From Clostridia bacterium (GTDB lineage: Bacteria; Bacillota; Clostridia; Oscillospirales; Acutalibacteraceae), in NCBI GenBank assembly GCA_017475765.1, contig JAFVEY010000055.1, positions 1-64,000 of the forward strand: DNA of 64,000 nucleotides, in the 5' to 3' direction. The notes below the pieces were generated by a model, which ran no database searches, was not told the DNA's origin, and worked only from the letters and a program-made list of their open reading frames with translations. The translations under genes and the position numbers were made by a program. This document shows, in pieces, positions 54,125 through 64,000 of the stretch. The stretch's first letter is position 1. The number at the start of each line of letters is the position of its first letter.

Positions 54125-54754
54125 GTGGTTTCATATAAGAAAAAGCCTGTCTACAATTTTTTTAAACGTCTGTTTGATATAACTGTATCTTTCGTTTCGT
54201 TGGTAATACTGAGTCCGCTGTTTTTGATTGTAGCAGTACTGGTTTCACTTTGGGACGGTAAGGGTAAACCTTTTTTCGTTCAGAAGCGATGCGGAAAAAA
54301 CGGTAAGCTGTTTAATGTTTATAAATTCAGAACGATGTGTATTGACGCAGAGGAAAAGAAGGAAAGTCTGAAAGAGCTTAATGAAATGGACGGTCCCGCT
54401 TTTAAAATTCAGGATGATCCCCGAATCACAAAGATCGGCAAGATTTTAAGAGCTAGCAATATTGACGAGCTGCCGCAGATACTGAATATCTTTAAGGGTG
54501 ATATGTCATTTGTCGGTCCCAGGCCGCCGCTTCCCGATGAGGTTGCTCAGTACAGCGAATTGGACAAGCAAAGACTGCTTGTTACCCCCGGTCTTACCTG
54601 CTACTGGCAGGTGAGCCTTAACAGAAATGATATTCCTTTCAGCGAGTGGATGGCACTTGACAGAAAATACATAGAGGACAGAAGTATGTTAGTTGATATC
54701 AAGCTGATATTCAAAACGGTCTATGTTGTTTTAAGACACCATGACGGAAGGTAA
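54125..54754 (+). CDS. Undecaprenyl-phosphate sugar phosphotransferase
   Basis: A 209-residue bacterial sugar transferase (monotopic PGT family). It has one N-terminal hydrophobic re-entrant helix (about 17-42). Motifs are FFVQKRCGKNGKLFNVYKFRTM, split as FFVQKRCGKNG and LFNVYKFRTM, then LRASNIDELPQILNIFKGDMSFVGPRPPLPDEV, split as ASNIDELPQILNI and MSFVGPRPPLPDE, with the catalytic Asp-Glu. It starts glycan assembly on the lipid carrier at the inner face of the membrane. The start is a GTG after CGGAGG. No other glycan genes are adjacent, so the polymer cannot be named. Confidence 0.9.
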   Translation: MVSYKKKPVYNFFKRLFDITVSFVSLVILSPLFLIVAVLVSLWDGKGKPFFVQKRCGKNGKLFNVYKFRTMCIDAEEKKESLKELNEMDGPAFKIQDDPRITKIGKILRASNIDELPQILNIFKGDMSFVGPRPPLPDEVAQYSELDKQRLLVTPGLTCYWQVSLNRNDIPFSEWMALDRKYIEDRSMLVDIKLIFKTVYVVLRHHDGR

Positions 54755-54755
54755 A

Positions 54756-54801
54756 AAACACAAGCCTTTTATCATACACGTTGATAAGGGCTTGTGTTTT
54801 T
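54756..54801 (+). terminator. Terminator after the sugar transferase
   Basis: AACACAAGCCTTTTATC pairs with GATAAGGGCTTGTGTT, followed by a T-run. Confidence 0.88.
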
Positions 54802-54930
54802 ATTCATTAATGAATTGCGTATAAAAGCCATAAATTCTATTTTATGGTAAAAATTTTGCTGACAGAATGAAATGGCGGAATTGATAGGTAAAATAAATTG
54901 TAAAAAAATTATTAAACTGTCAAAATACTC

Positions 54931-54959
54931 TTGATTTTTTTGGAAAAAGAGTATACAAT
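54931..54959 (+). promoter_or_regulatory. Promoter of groESL
   Basis: TTGATT and TACAAT are 17 bases apart, directly ahead of the CIRCE element. Confidence 0.7.
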
Positions 54960-54963
54960 ATTT

Positions 54964-54990
54964 TTAGCACTCAAAGGACGAGAGTGCTAA
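54964..54990 (+). promoter_or_regulatory. CIRCE operator (HrcA site)
   Basis: TTAGCACTC, nine bases, GAGTGCTAA: both arms match the consensus perfectly. HrcA bound here represses groESL until heat shock. Confidence 0.98.
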
Positions 54991-55035
54991 AAATTAATTT
55001 ATTAATGATGTTTTGCTGTAAGGAGGCAATATATT

Positions 55036-55320
55036 ATGACTATCAAACCATTACTTGACAGAGTAGTTGTGAAGGCTGAAGAGGCTGAGGAAACAACAAA
55101 AAGCGGTATCGTTCTTACTGCCGCATCTCAGGAGAAGCCGCAGTTTGCAACAGTTGTTGCAGTAGGACCCGGCGGAACAGTAGACGGCAAAGAGGTAACG
55201 ATGTACGTGAATGTCGGCGATAAGGTCATCACCAGCAAATATTCAGGCACAGAAGTGAAGCTCGACGGAGAGGAATATACCATCGTTCGTCAGTCAGATA
55301 TTCTTGCTGTCGTTGAATAA
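55036..55320 (+). CDS. groES: Co-chaperonin GroES
   Basis: A 94-residue lid protein for GroEL. MTIKPLLDRVVVKAEEAEE at the start, the mobile loop TTKSGIVLTAASQEKPQ and VGDKVITSKYSGTEVK are typical. TAAGGAGG precedes the ATG. It is controlled by the CIRCE element 46 bases upstream and is co-transcribed with groEL. Confidence 0.98.
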   Translation: MTIKPLLDRVVVKAEEAEETTKSGIVLTAASQEKPQFATVVAVGPGGTVDGKEVTMYVNVGDKVITSKYSGTEVKLDGEEYTIVRQSDILAVVE

Positions 55321-55345
55321 TCAAAGGCTAAATTATTGGAGGTAA

Positions 55346-56980
<1,635 letters not shown>

Positions 56981-57144
56981 GACCGGAATGCCCCGAAAGG
57001 CATATTGATTCAAGATAAAAATATCTATAACTTCCTTCTTTCATAAATATATCCGGCTGTTGCCTGTTCAAGTGCAGCAGCCGGAATTTTTTGCCTGCAA
57101 AAATTTTGTGGTGAAGGATGACGCTGATTATTTTTGAATTTCGG

Positions 57145-57173
57145 TTGACAAAAAAGAAAAAAATGGTTATACT
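57145..57173 (+). promoter_or_regulatory. Promoter of tyrS
   Basis: TTGACA and TATACT are separated by 17 A-rich bases. Confidence 0.7.
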
Positions 57174-57179
57174 ATATTC

Positions 57180-57440
57180 AAAGCTGTGATAAGAAGGAGT
57201 ATGTCGGAGCGCTGTCCGCAGAGAGGATATGGTTGGTGAAAATATCCGTCAGCAACGGCAGAAATACATCTTTGAGCCGGCAGGGCGAAAATAGCAGTAG
57301 TCCTGTTCGTTTTGCACCCGTTAAAGTGCAGGGGTATGTATGTACCCGTGAGGCTGCTGCTGTAAGGCGGCAGTAAATTGAGGTGGTACCGCGGTTATTA
57401 TCGCCCTCTGTTTGTTTACAGGGGGCGTTTTCTTTGTCCC
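57180..57440 (+). ncRNA. T-box leader of tyrS
   Basis: The conserved T-box TGAGGTGGTACCGCGG lies at 57380-57394 and is followed by the terminator CGCCCTCTGT/ACAGGGGGCG with TTTTC (57402-57436). Upstream, GAAATACATC at 57261-57270 offers TAC (57265-57267) as a Tyr specifier codon, which agrees with the gene. Uncharged tRNA-Tyr should bind and favour the antiterminator. The rest of the 56981-57473 gap holds the promoter and no gene. Confidence 0.93.
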
Positions 57441-57473
57441 CGACAATATTAATTATCGAAAGGACGAACTGAA

Positions 57474-58700
57474 ATGGGAGTATACGAAGATTTGCAGAGA
57501 AGAGGTCTGATCGCACAGACAACGGATGAGGAAAAGATAAGGGATCTTGTCAATTCAGGAAAGGCTGTGTTCTATATCGGCTTCGACCCGACAGCAGACA
57601 GCCTTCATGTCGGTCACTTTATGGCACTCAGCCTGATGAAAAGACTGCAGATGGCAGGAAACAAACCAATAGCACTTCTCGGAGGCGGAACAGGCATGAT
57701 CGGCGATCCGTCGGGAAAAACAGATATGAGAAAAATGCTGACGAAGGAAGACATCCAGCATAACTGCGACTGCTTTAAGAAACAGATGAGTCGCTTTATT
57801 GATTTTTCCGATGATAAAGCGCTGCTTGTCAATAATGCAGACTGGCTTCTGGAGCTGAATTATGTTGAGCTTCTCAGAGAAGTCGGCGCCTGCTTCAGCG
57901 TTAACAGAATGCTTACTGCCGAATGTTATAAACAGCGTATGGAAAGAGGTCTGAGCTTTCTTGAATTCAACTATATGATTATGCAGAGCTACGACTTTTT
58001 GTCGCTTTACAGAAGATATGGCTGTAACCTTCAGTTCGGCGGCGATGACCAGTGGAGCAATATGCTCGGCGGCACAGAATTGATCAGAAGAAAGCTGGGA
58101 AAGGATTCCTATGCAATGACGATCAATCTTCTTCTGAATTCCGAAGGAAAGAAGATGGGCAAAACTGAAAAGGGTGCTGTGTGGCTTGATCCCGAAAAGA
58201 CAAGCCCGTATGATTTCTTCCAGTACTGGAGAAATGTAGCAGACAGCGATGTGATAAAATGCCTGAAGATGCTGACCTTTGTTCCGATTGAAGAAATTGA
58301 AGAAATGGAAAAGCTGGAAGGCAGCGAGCTTAACAAGGCAAAGGAAGTGCTTGCTTTTGAGCTTACAAAGCTGGTTCACGGCGAAGAAGAGGCATCTAAG
58401 GCTCTTGCAACCGCAAGGTCACTATTTCAGGCTAAATCGGACAATGAAAATATGCCTTCTACTGCTATTTCACAGGCAGATATGAAGGATGGAACAATTG
58501 GCCTGATTGACCTTTTGTTCCTTGTAAAGCTTGTACCTTCCAAGGCGGAAGCAAGAAGACTGATACAGCAGGGTGGTATTTCCGTTGATGATGAAAAAAT
58601 AACTGATGTCAAGGCTGAGATCAGTACGGACGCTTTTTCCAAGGGTTACATTGTTGTAAAAAAAGGCAAGAAAGTATTTCACAAGATTATACTCGGATAA
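57474..58700 (+). CDS. tyrS: Tyrosyl-tRNA synthetase
   Basis: A 408-residue class I synthetase. It has the HIGH-like [14 protein letters not shown] and the KMSKS-like [16 protein letters not shown]. The C-terminal S4 RNA-binding domain includes [21 protein letters not shown]. The [19 protein letters not shown] and GGDDQWSNM segments are typical of bacterial TyrRS. Its transcription is governed by the T-box upstream. Confidence 0.98.
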   Translation: MGVYEDLQRRGLIAQTTDEEKIRDLVNSGKAVFYIGFDPTADSLHVGHFMALSLMKRLQMAGNKPIALLGGGTGMIGDPSGKTDMRKMLTKEDIQHNCDCFKKQMSRFIDFSDDKALLVNNADWLLELNYVELLREVGACFSVNRMLTAECYKQRMERGLSFLEFNYMIMQSYDFLSLYRRYGCNLQFGGDDQWSNMLGGTELIRRKLGKDSYAMTINLLLNSEGKKMGKTEKGAVWLDPEKTSPYDFFQYWRNVADSDVIKCLKMLTFVPIEEIEEMEKLEGSELNKAKEVLAFELTKLVHGEEEASKALATARSLFQAKSDNENMPSTAISQADMKDGTIGLIDLLFLVKLVPSKAEARRLIQQGGISVDDEKITDVKAEISTDAFSKGYIVVKKGKKVFHKIILG

Positions 58701-58726
58701 AAAACCGAACTGAAAGGAAAATTGCT

Positions 58727-59170
58727 ATGAGCGAAAAGTCAGGCGGCAGAAAAAACAACAACAAGGCAAGGCACGAAGAACGTAAACAGGCTTTATATCT
58801 GCTTTTTGAACAGATATTTCAAAAAGACAGCATGGAAAGCATCATCGAGGATGCAAAGGATGCAAGAGATGCTGAAATCGGCAGCTATACCAGAAAGCTG
58901 ATCGGCGGTGTTGAAGAAAGGCTTGAAGAGCTTGACAAACATATTGAAGCGAATTTGAAAGGCTGGCGCAAAAACAGAATATCAAAGGTTTCGCTTACGA
59001 TAATGAGAATGGCAGTCTATGAAATGCTTTATGTTGACGAGATTCCTGTGAGCGTTTCCATTAATGAAGCTGTCGAGCTTGCCAAGGAGTTTGCAACACC
59101 TGCCGACGGTTCATTTGTCAACGGAGTTCTCGGTTCGATTGCAAAGACTGTTGAGAAAAGCGGTGAGTAA
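58727..59170 (+). CDS. nusB: Transcription antitermination factor NusB
   Basis: A 147-residue helical RNA-binding protein. ARHEERKQALYLLFEQIF near the N-terminus, then ISKVSLTIMRMAVYEMLY and PVSVSINEAVELAKEFATPADGSFVNGVLGSI, split as VSINEAVELAKEF and SFVNGVLGSI, define the family. The basic N-terminal extension is typical of Firmicutes. It assists rRNA transcription with NusE. Confidence 0.96.
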   Translation: MSEKSGGRKNNNKARHEERKQALYLLFEQIFQKDSMESIIEDAKDARDAEIGSYTRKLIGGVEERLEELDKHIEANLKGWRKNRISKVSLTIMRMAVYEMLYVDEIPVSVSINEAVELAKEFATPADGSFVNGVLGSIAKTVEKSGE

Positions 59171-59172
59171 TC

Positions 59173-60123
59173 ATGCCGTATTTTCTAGGAATAGATACAA
59201 GCAATTACACAACCTCGGCTTCGATCTATGACAACGAAAGCGGAAAAATGCTGATGAAGAAGAAACTGCTCCCCGTCAAAAACGGGGAGTGCGGTCTGCG
59301 GCAGAGTGATGCAGTATTCCATCATACAAAACAGCTTCCGCAGGTTATGGGAGAGCTATTGGATGAGTTTTCGGGAGAGATAGCAGCAATAGGCGTTTCC
59401 GACCGTCCGAGAGATGCGGAAGGCTCATATATGCCATGCTTTCTGGTGGGAACAGGTACTGCTGAAATACTTTCTAAAACACTCGGAGTACCGCTTTATC
59501 GTTTTTCACATCAAAGCGGACATATTGCCGCCGCTCTTTATTCGTCCGGTCAGACGCAGCTTATCGGACAGAAACTGATTGCCTTTCATGTTTCTGGCGG
59601 AACGACCGAAGCGGTGCTTGTGAGTTACGATAAGGAAAGAGTTTTTTCCGCAGAGCTTGCCGCAAAAACGCTTGATCTGAATGCCGGACAGCTGATCGAC
59701 AGAGTCGGAGTAATGCTCGGACTTTCTTTTCCGTGCGGAAGAGAGCTTGAAATTCTGGCTGCCAAAAATCAGGAAAAGATCAATGTTCGTCCCACGCTAA
59801 AAGGGGCGGACTGTTGTCTTTCCGGCGGAGAGAATCTTTGCAGAAAGGCATATAAGGACGGCTGCACCAAAGAATATGCGGCAGCCATGTGTCTGCAATA
59901 TGTGGAGAAAGCGATTGATGGTATGTGCGGCAGGCTTCTTGAAATGTACGGGGATCTTCCTGTTGTTTTTGCAGGAGGAGTCATGTCAAACAAAATCATA
60001 AAGGACGATCTTTCAAAAAAGTACAAAGCATATTTTGCTGAACCGTCATATTCGGTAGATAATGCTTCTGGAACTGCATTTTTATGCAGTATCAGACATA
60101 AAATGGAAAATAAAATAATTTAA
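59173..60123 (+). CDS. TsaD-like (peptidase M22/Kae1-type) paralog
   Basis: A 316-residue ASKHA-fold protein. It opens FLGIDTSNYTTSASIYD, and contains RFSHQSGHIAAAL, in which the HxxxH pair matches the metal ligands of TsaD, and AFHVSGGTTEAVLV. VFAGGVMSNKIIKDDL and DNASGTAFL close the fold. It is close to TsaD but shorter and without the usual HMEGH and SGGHT wording, so it is probably a clostridial paralog, not the t6A enzyme itself. The gene lies two bases after nusB and 15 before glmM. Confidence 0.75.
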   Translation: MPYFLGIDTSNYTTSASIYDNESGKMLMKKKLLPVKNGECGLRQSDAVFHHTKQLPQVMGELLDEFSGEIAAIGVSDRPRDAEGSYMPCFLVGTGTAEILSKTLGVPLYRFSHQSGHIAAALYSSGQTQLIGQKLIAFHVSGGTTEAVLVSYDKERVFSAELAAKTLDLNAGQLIDRVGVMLGLSFPCGRELEILAAKNQEKINVRPTLKGADCCLSGGENLCRKAYKDGCTKEYAAAMCLQYVEKAIDGMCGRLLEMYGDLPVVFAGGVMSNKIIKDDLSKKYKAYFAEPSYSVDNASGTAFLCSIRHKMENKII

Positions 60124-60138
60124 TGGAGGATTAAAATT

Positions 60139-61494
60139 ATGGGCAGATTATTCGGCACGGACGGCGCCCGTGGGGTTGCCAACAGCGAGCTTACCATAGA
60201 ACTGGCAATGAATATCGGACGAGCTGCAGCTATGGTTCTGACAGAAAATTCTGACAGGAAACATACAAAAATACTCATAGGCAAGGATACCAGACTTTCC
60301 AGCGATATGCTGGAAGGTGCGCTCATTGCAGGACTATGTTCGGTAGGGGCAGATGTGGTGCTTCTTGGAGTCGTGCCGACACCGACAGTTGCGTTTCTTG
60401 TCAAGAAATACAATGCAGATGCGGGAATCATGATCTCTGCTTCTCACAATCCCTTTGAATTCAACGGAATAAAGATTTTTGCGGGAACAGGCTACAAACT
60501 GCCCGATGCTCTTGAAGAAAAGATAGAGGCAATCGTGCTTGATCAGGAAAAGCCGTATTATTCTCCGACCGGAGAAGGACTCGGCAGGGTGACAAGAGCG
60601 GAAACGGCCATTGAAGAATATATTGATCATATTATCAAAACAGTACCGTATCGCCTTGACGGCATGAGGATAGGAATAGACTGTTCAAACGGTTCGTCAT
60701 CGGTTTCTGCCGAGACACTTTTCACACGTCTGGGAGCAGAATGTCATATATTGGCAGATAAGCCTGACGGAATCAATATCAACGATAACTGCGGCTCCAC
60801 TCACATGGAAAATCTTCAGAAATTTGTTGTTGAAAATAAGCTCGATGTGGGAGTGGCTTTTGACGGCGATGCTGACAGATGTCTTGCTGTTGATGAAAAC
60901 GGCGAGATCGTGGACGGCGATTTTATTATGGCAATCTGTGCGCTGGATCTTGCTTCCAGAAATAAGCTCAGCAGAAAAGCAGCCGTCGGAACGGTAATGT
61001 CCAATATGGGATTCCAGCGTTTCTGTTCTGATAACGGTCTGAAATTTGCCGCAACCAATGTAGGTGACAGATACGTTCTGGAAACAATGCTCAACGAAGG
61101 TTATAATTTTGGCGGCGAACAGTCGGGTCATGTCATTTTCCTTGACTATGCCACAACAGGTGACGGACAGCTTACTGCTGCACAGCTTCTCAGTATTGTC
61201 AACCGCAGACACGCCAGGCTTTCGGATATTGCGACATTGATGACAAGATTTCCGCAGGTTCTGATCAATGTGAAGGTGACGGCGGAGGGAAAGAAGAACT
61301 TCGGCGAAAACAAGGAGATCAGCGAGAAAATAGAACAGGTACGCAAAGAACTCGGCAATGACGGAAGAATTCTTGTCCGTATGTCGGGAACGGAGCCGCT
61401 TGTGAGAGTTATGCTTGAAGGTCTTGACAAAGAGCTTATCAACAGACTGGCACAGGAAACAGCGGATCTGATTAAAGCTAAAATAGGTGTCTGA
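60139..61494 (+). CDS. glmM: Phosphoglucosamine mutase
   Basis: A 451-residue enzyme that converts glucosamine-6-P to glucosamine-1-P for cell-wall synthesis. The phosphoserine loop is GIMISASHNPFEFNGIK, the metal loop FDGDADRCLAVD, the sugar loop GGEQSGHVIF and the phosphate loop RMSGTEPLVRVM. MGRLFGTDGARG is the usual start. It is last in the tyrS-nusB cluster. Confidence 0.97.
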   Translation: MGRLFGTDGARGVANSELTIELAMNIGRAAAMVLTENSDRKHTKILIGKDTRLSSDMLEGALIAGLCSVGADVVLLGVVPTPTVAFLVKKYNADAGIMISASHNPFEFNGIKIFAGTGYKLPDALEEKIEAIVLDQEKPYYSPTGEGLGRVTRAETAIEEYIDHIIKTVPYRLDGMRIGIDCSNGSSSVSAETLFTRLGAECHILADKPDGININDNCGSTHMENLQKFVVENKLDVGVAFDGDADRCLAVDENGEIVDGDFIMAICALDLASRNKLSRKAAVGTVMSNMGFQRFCSDNGLKFAATNVGDRYVLETMLNEGYNFGGEQSGHVIFLDYATTGDGQLTAAQLLSIVNRRHARLSDIATLMTRFPQVLINVKVTAEGKKNFGENKEISEKIEQVRKELGNDGRILVRMSGTEPLVRVMLEGLDKELINRLAQETADLIKAKIGV

Positions 61495-61624
61495 TTGTTT
61501 AAAATAACTAAATTTTTTCTTGTATATATATAAAAATTCTCCCTGTACCGTTTTTGAAAAAATAATTTTTTTGAGTTGTCTTTGTGCTATAATTATGTAT
61601 AGAATTTATTTGGAGCTGTAATAT

Positions 61625-62572
61625 ATGGCAAATATAGATCTCTCAATCATCATACCGTCAAAAAATAATAAAACAAAAACCGCTGATATCATCAAAAAAA
61701 TATCCGAACAAACGCATGAACTGGCGATTGAATATATCGTAATTGATATGAATTCAAGCGATGGAAGTGTTCTGGATTCTTTGAATATGATCAAAAACAG
61801 AAACCTCCGGGGCTGTGTCATACAAAGCGGTGCAGGCACCGTCAGCTCTGCCCTTAATACGGGTATTTTCAAGGCGGGCGGAAAGTATATAACCTTTCTT
61901 TATCCCACCAGACTGTATAAGGATTATATTGCCGATTATTATCGGGCGGCGGAGGCAAAGAGTGCTGATTTCGTGTTTGCCGTTCCGAAAAATGAAAACG
62001 GAGAGGGATGTAAAAATCCTGTTCCGGACGGAATCACAGGCGCTGATATAGCGGTCGGTCTGATCAGGGGAAGTATCGTGATGGATTTTACCGCCGTTAT
62101 GTTTGACCGTGAATTTTTGCTGAGAAATCACATCAGATTCTATGATGAGTGCACATTCGGCTATGCGGAAGCATTTATCTATAATGCGCTGATGTATGAC
62201 CCTATCATTGCTCATTGTGATATTGCCCTTGAAAGAGATTTTGTCAATGGACTTTCAAAGGACGGGGGTTCGTATATTTCAAATAATTGCTTTGAACGTC
62301 TGGATGCAATGATAAAGGTAAAGGATACGATCAGGAAATGTCATAAGAATGATGTGGTTCTGCTAAGCTATTTTGAACACAGCAGGCTTCCGGCAGTTGT
62401 GATGAGCTGTGTGGACAGACTTCTGACACAGGGGTTCAGCTATAATTCCATCAGAAAGCTTCTGAAAACAAAACGATATGATCAGTATCTTGCAATAACG
62501 GGAGAAACTCCTGCCGCACTAAAGAAAAAAATAACGGTATGGAAATATTTACCGTGGCTTTACAAACCATAA
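61625..62572 (+). CDS. Family 2 glycosyltransferase
   Basis: A 315-residue GT-A fold transferase. It begins DLSIIIPSKNNKTKTADI and has EYIVIDMNSSDGS (the DxSxD-type nucleotide region), then GAGTVSSALNTGIFKAGGKYI. The usual DxD motif is not evident; YPTRLYKDY lies in its place. The C-terminal ~100 residues are helical and basic. No membrane segment is seen. It is monocistronic between glmM and a strong hairpin. The acceptor is unknown. Confidence 0.8.
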   Translation: MANIDLSIIIPSKNNKTKTADIIKKISEQTHELAIEYIVIDMNSSDGSVLDSLNMIKNRNLRGCVIQSGAGTVSSALNTGIFKAGGKYITFLYPTRLYKDYIADYYRAAEAKSADFVFAVPKNENGEGCKNPVPDGITGADIAVGLIRGSIVMDFTAVMFDREFLLRNHIRFYDECTFGYAEAFIYNALMYDPIIAHCDIALERDFVNGLSKDGGSYISNNCFERLDAMIKVKDTIRKCHKNDVVLLSYFEHSRLPAVVMSCVDRLLTQGFSYNSIRKLLKTKRYDQYLAITGETPAALKKKITVWKYLPWLYKP

Positions 62573-62610
62573 GAAAATCGCAGGACGTCATGTTCTGCGA
62601 TTTTCTTATG
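62568..62610. terminator. Strong terminator after the glycosyltransferase
   Basis: CATAAGAAAATCGCAG and CTGCGATTTTCTTATG are perfect inverted repeats around an 11-base loop. The stem is self-sufficient in T on both sides, so it may work in either direction. Confidence 0.85.
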
Positions 62611-62681
62611 CAAAATAGTTGATAGAATTGAAAAAATATGGTATATTTATATTATATGTGTTGATAGGGGAATGTTATATT

Positions 62682-63224
62682 ATGAAGATTTTGGGAATCG
62701 ATCCCGGTTATGCGATTGTCGGCTACGGAGTGATCGAATACAGCGGAGGAAAATATTCTCCTGTTGATTTCGGTGCCATAACCACCGAAGCCGATATGCC
62801 TTTCCCGATGAGACTGCAGCATATCTATAACGAAATTGTTTCTGTTATTATCAATAATGATCCCGATGAAATGGCGATCGAAAGGCTGTATTTTCAGAAT
62901 AACCAGAAAACGGCGATCGCCGTTGCAGAGGCGAGGGGTGTCATCCTTTTGGCAGCACAGATGAATAATATTGCCATCAGCGAATATACACCGCTTCAGG
63001 TTAAGCAGGCTGTCACAGGATACGGACAGGCTAAAAAACCGCAGGTGATGGAGATGACAAGAAGGCTTTTAAAGCTAGAAAGTGTTCCGAAGCCTGACGA
63101 TACTGCCGATGCACTTGCCATGGCGATCTGTCATGCCCAATGCTCTGGAACAAGGCTTCGCAATATGCTCAACAGCAGGAATACAATTAAAACAAACGGA
63201 TTTTACAGCGGAGGAAAGCTATGA
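62682..63224 (+). CDS. ruvC: Holliday junction resolvase RuvC
   Basis: A 180-residue RNase H-fold nuclease. The acidic residues that bind magnesium are Asp in GIDPGYAIVG, Glu in AIERLYFQNN and the pair in DDTADALAMAI. ATG 62682 gives the canonical start MKILGIDPG. GGGG lies upstream. ATGA overlap with ruvA. Confidence 0.97.
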   Translation: MKILGIDPGYAIVGYGVIEYSGGKYSPVDFGAITTEADMPFPMRLQHIYNEIVSVIINNDPDEMAIERLYFQNNQKTAIAVAEARGVILLAAQMNNIAISEYTPLQVKQAVTGYGQAKKPQVMEMTRRLLKLESVPKPDDTADALAMAICHAQCSGTRLRNMLNSRNTIKTNGFYSGGKL

Positions 63225-63826
63225 TTTACAGTCTTAACGGAACAATTATACATACAGAGCCGAATGCCGTTGTCATAGAATGCGGCGGAGTGGGCTATAA
63301 ATGTCTTACAACAATGAACACACTTCGTGTTCTTCCGAAAACGGGAGAAAAAGCAATGGTATACACTCACATGATAGTCAGAGAAGATGCTGTCGAGCTT
63401 TGCGGCTTTGCTGAAATGAGTGAGCTTAACTGCTTCAGGCTGCTGACATCCATCAGCGGAGTCGGCGCAAAGGTTGCTGTTGCCATACTTTCGGAACTGA
63501 CACCTGAGCAGGTCGCTCTTGCCGTATCATCGGGCGACAGCAAGGCTTTGACAAAGGCGAGCGGAGTGGGCAATAAAATTGCTCAGAGAATCATTCTTGA
63601 ACTGAAAGACAAGGTGAAGAATCTCGTGCCGTCAGGTACGGTGAATGTGCCTGTTTCTTTGGGGGCGGCTGCGGCAGACGGAGGAAATATCTCGAAAGCA
63701 CTAGGTGCTTTGGCGGTTCTCGGATATGCGCCCGATGAAGTAACGCCGTTTATGAGCGGCATTGATCCGGAACTGCCGGTGGAAAGAATCATCGGCGAAA
63801 CGCTCAAGGCGATAGGCAGGAAATGA
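63221..63826 (+). CDS. ruvA: Holliday junction DNA helicase subunit RuvA
   Basis: A 201-residue tetrameric junction-binding protein. MIYSLNGTIIHTEPNAVVIECGGVGY, split here as MIYSLNGTII and VVIECGGVGY, forms the OB fold. The helix-hairpin-helix motifs are LTSISGVGAKVAVAIL and LTKASGVGNKIAQRIILEL. The C-terminal domain III that binds RuvB follows. Confidence 0.97.
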   Translation: MIYSLNGTIIHTEPNAVVIECGGVGYKCLTTMNTLRVLPKTGEKAMVYTHMIVREDAVELCGFAEMSELNCFRLLTSISGVGAKVAVAILSELTPEQVALAVSSGDSKALTKASGVGNKIAQRIILELKDKVKNLVPSGTVNVPVSLGAAAADGGNISKALGALAVLGYAPDEVTPFMSGIDPELPVERIIGETLKAIGRK

Positions 63827-63844
63827 TAACGGAGAGGAAAGCAA

Positions 63845-64000
63845 ATGGAAGATTTTGATTTTGAAAACAGAATTGTTTCTCCGACTGAGATAATGGGAGA
63901 AAATGACAGCGATAATCCTCTTCGTCCGAAAAGACTGGATGATTATATCGGTCAGGATAAGGCGAAAGAAAATCTTGCGGTTTTTATTGAGGCTGCCAAG
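63845..64000 (+). CDS. ruvB: Holliday junction DNA helicase subunit RuvB, first 52 residues
   Basis: The gene runs off the right edge. It starts [18 protein letters not shown] and continues [19 protein letters not shown], the characteristic RuvB N-terminus just before the P-loop. GGAGAGG precedes the ATG. It completes a ruvCAB operon. Confidence 0.95.
   Translation, partial: MEDFDFENRIVSPTEIMGENDSDNPLRPKRLDDYIGQDKAKENLAVFIEAAK

Noticed and set aside
57178..57522. A 114-codon minus-strand frame across the tyrS leader
   Set aside because: The region is fully explained by the T-box RNA and its terminator.
57555..58379. A 274-codon frame antisense to tyrS
   Set aside because: A shadow of a well-supported gene, with no recognisable domain.
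59173..60123. The genuine tsaD gene
   Set aside because: The HxxxH and Gly motifs are similar, but wording and length differ from TsaD, and it is not near tsaE/tsaB. Kept as a paralog, with reservation.

Overview
The window looks like chromosomal DNA of an anaerobic, low-to-middle GC Firmicute, most likely a Ruminococcus-like member of the Clostridia. The reasons are a six-subunit Rnf complex, formate-tetrahydrofolate ligase, a CIRCE-controlled groESL operon, a T-box in front of tyrS, a HisZ plus short HisG pair, CwlD, and TTG-17-TATAAT type promoters with strong Shine-Dalgarno sequences. The taxonomic placement is inference. I see no rRNA, tRNA, CRISPR array, replication origin or intact insertion sequence.

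Layout. 1-2.8 kb: the end of an LPXTG pilin-like protein and two sortases. 2.8-8.6 kb is the accessory part: relics of an IS66 element, a two-kinase/one-regulator signalling operon, small lipoproteins and a lipoprotein relic, and a small orphan gene. 8.9-12.3 kb: a sugar ABC transporter (binding protein and two permeases, no ATPase). 12.5-17.4 kb: rnfCDGEAB, followed by an isolated prepilin-peptidase N-terminal domain. 18.5-24.5 kb: glutamate synthase gltBD. 24.6-28.7 kb: an Rrf2-type regulator and a three-gene operon with two unrelated glutamate-cysteine-ligase-type enzymes around a class II glutamine amidotransferase. 28.9-32.5 kb: fhs, tsaE, tsaB, rpiB and a tiny Cys-rich membrane protein. 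32.5-34.9 kb: a Fur-family regulator with a zinc-type binding protein and permease, again without an ATPase. 35-44 kb: an XRE regulator, a YlbF-like protein, mutS, mutL, a coiled-coil protein, cwlD and radA. 44-46.7 kb, minus strand: a Cys-rich small protein, a deformylase, two related membrane proteins and an FtsW/RodA protein. 47-53.4 kb: the his operon hisZGDCBAIE, without hisH or hisF. 53.5-64 kb: an RDAC-like protein, a sugar transferase, groESL, T-box/tyrS, nusB, a TsaD-like paralog, glmM, a glycosyltransferase and ruvCA plus the start of ruvB.

The most promising candidate for an undescribed system is the 24.6-28.7 kb module. It combines a GshA-type ligase without a glutathione synthetase domain, an EgtC-like amidotransferase and an EgtA/GCS2-type ligase, with overlapping or closely spaced genes. 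A perfect dyad lies just downstream of the promoter, and a Cys-poor Rrf2 regulator is next door. The parts suggest a gamma-glutamyl thiol or amine cycle that is neither glutathione nor ergothioneine synthesis. Other points of interest are the pseudo-kinase plus kinase plus regulator operon, the his operon without imidazole-glycerol-phosphate synthase, two transporters without ATPases, the orphan DiS-P-DiS domain protein, and two genes (rodA, mutL) whose best-placed start codons appear non-canonical.
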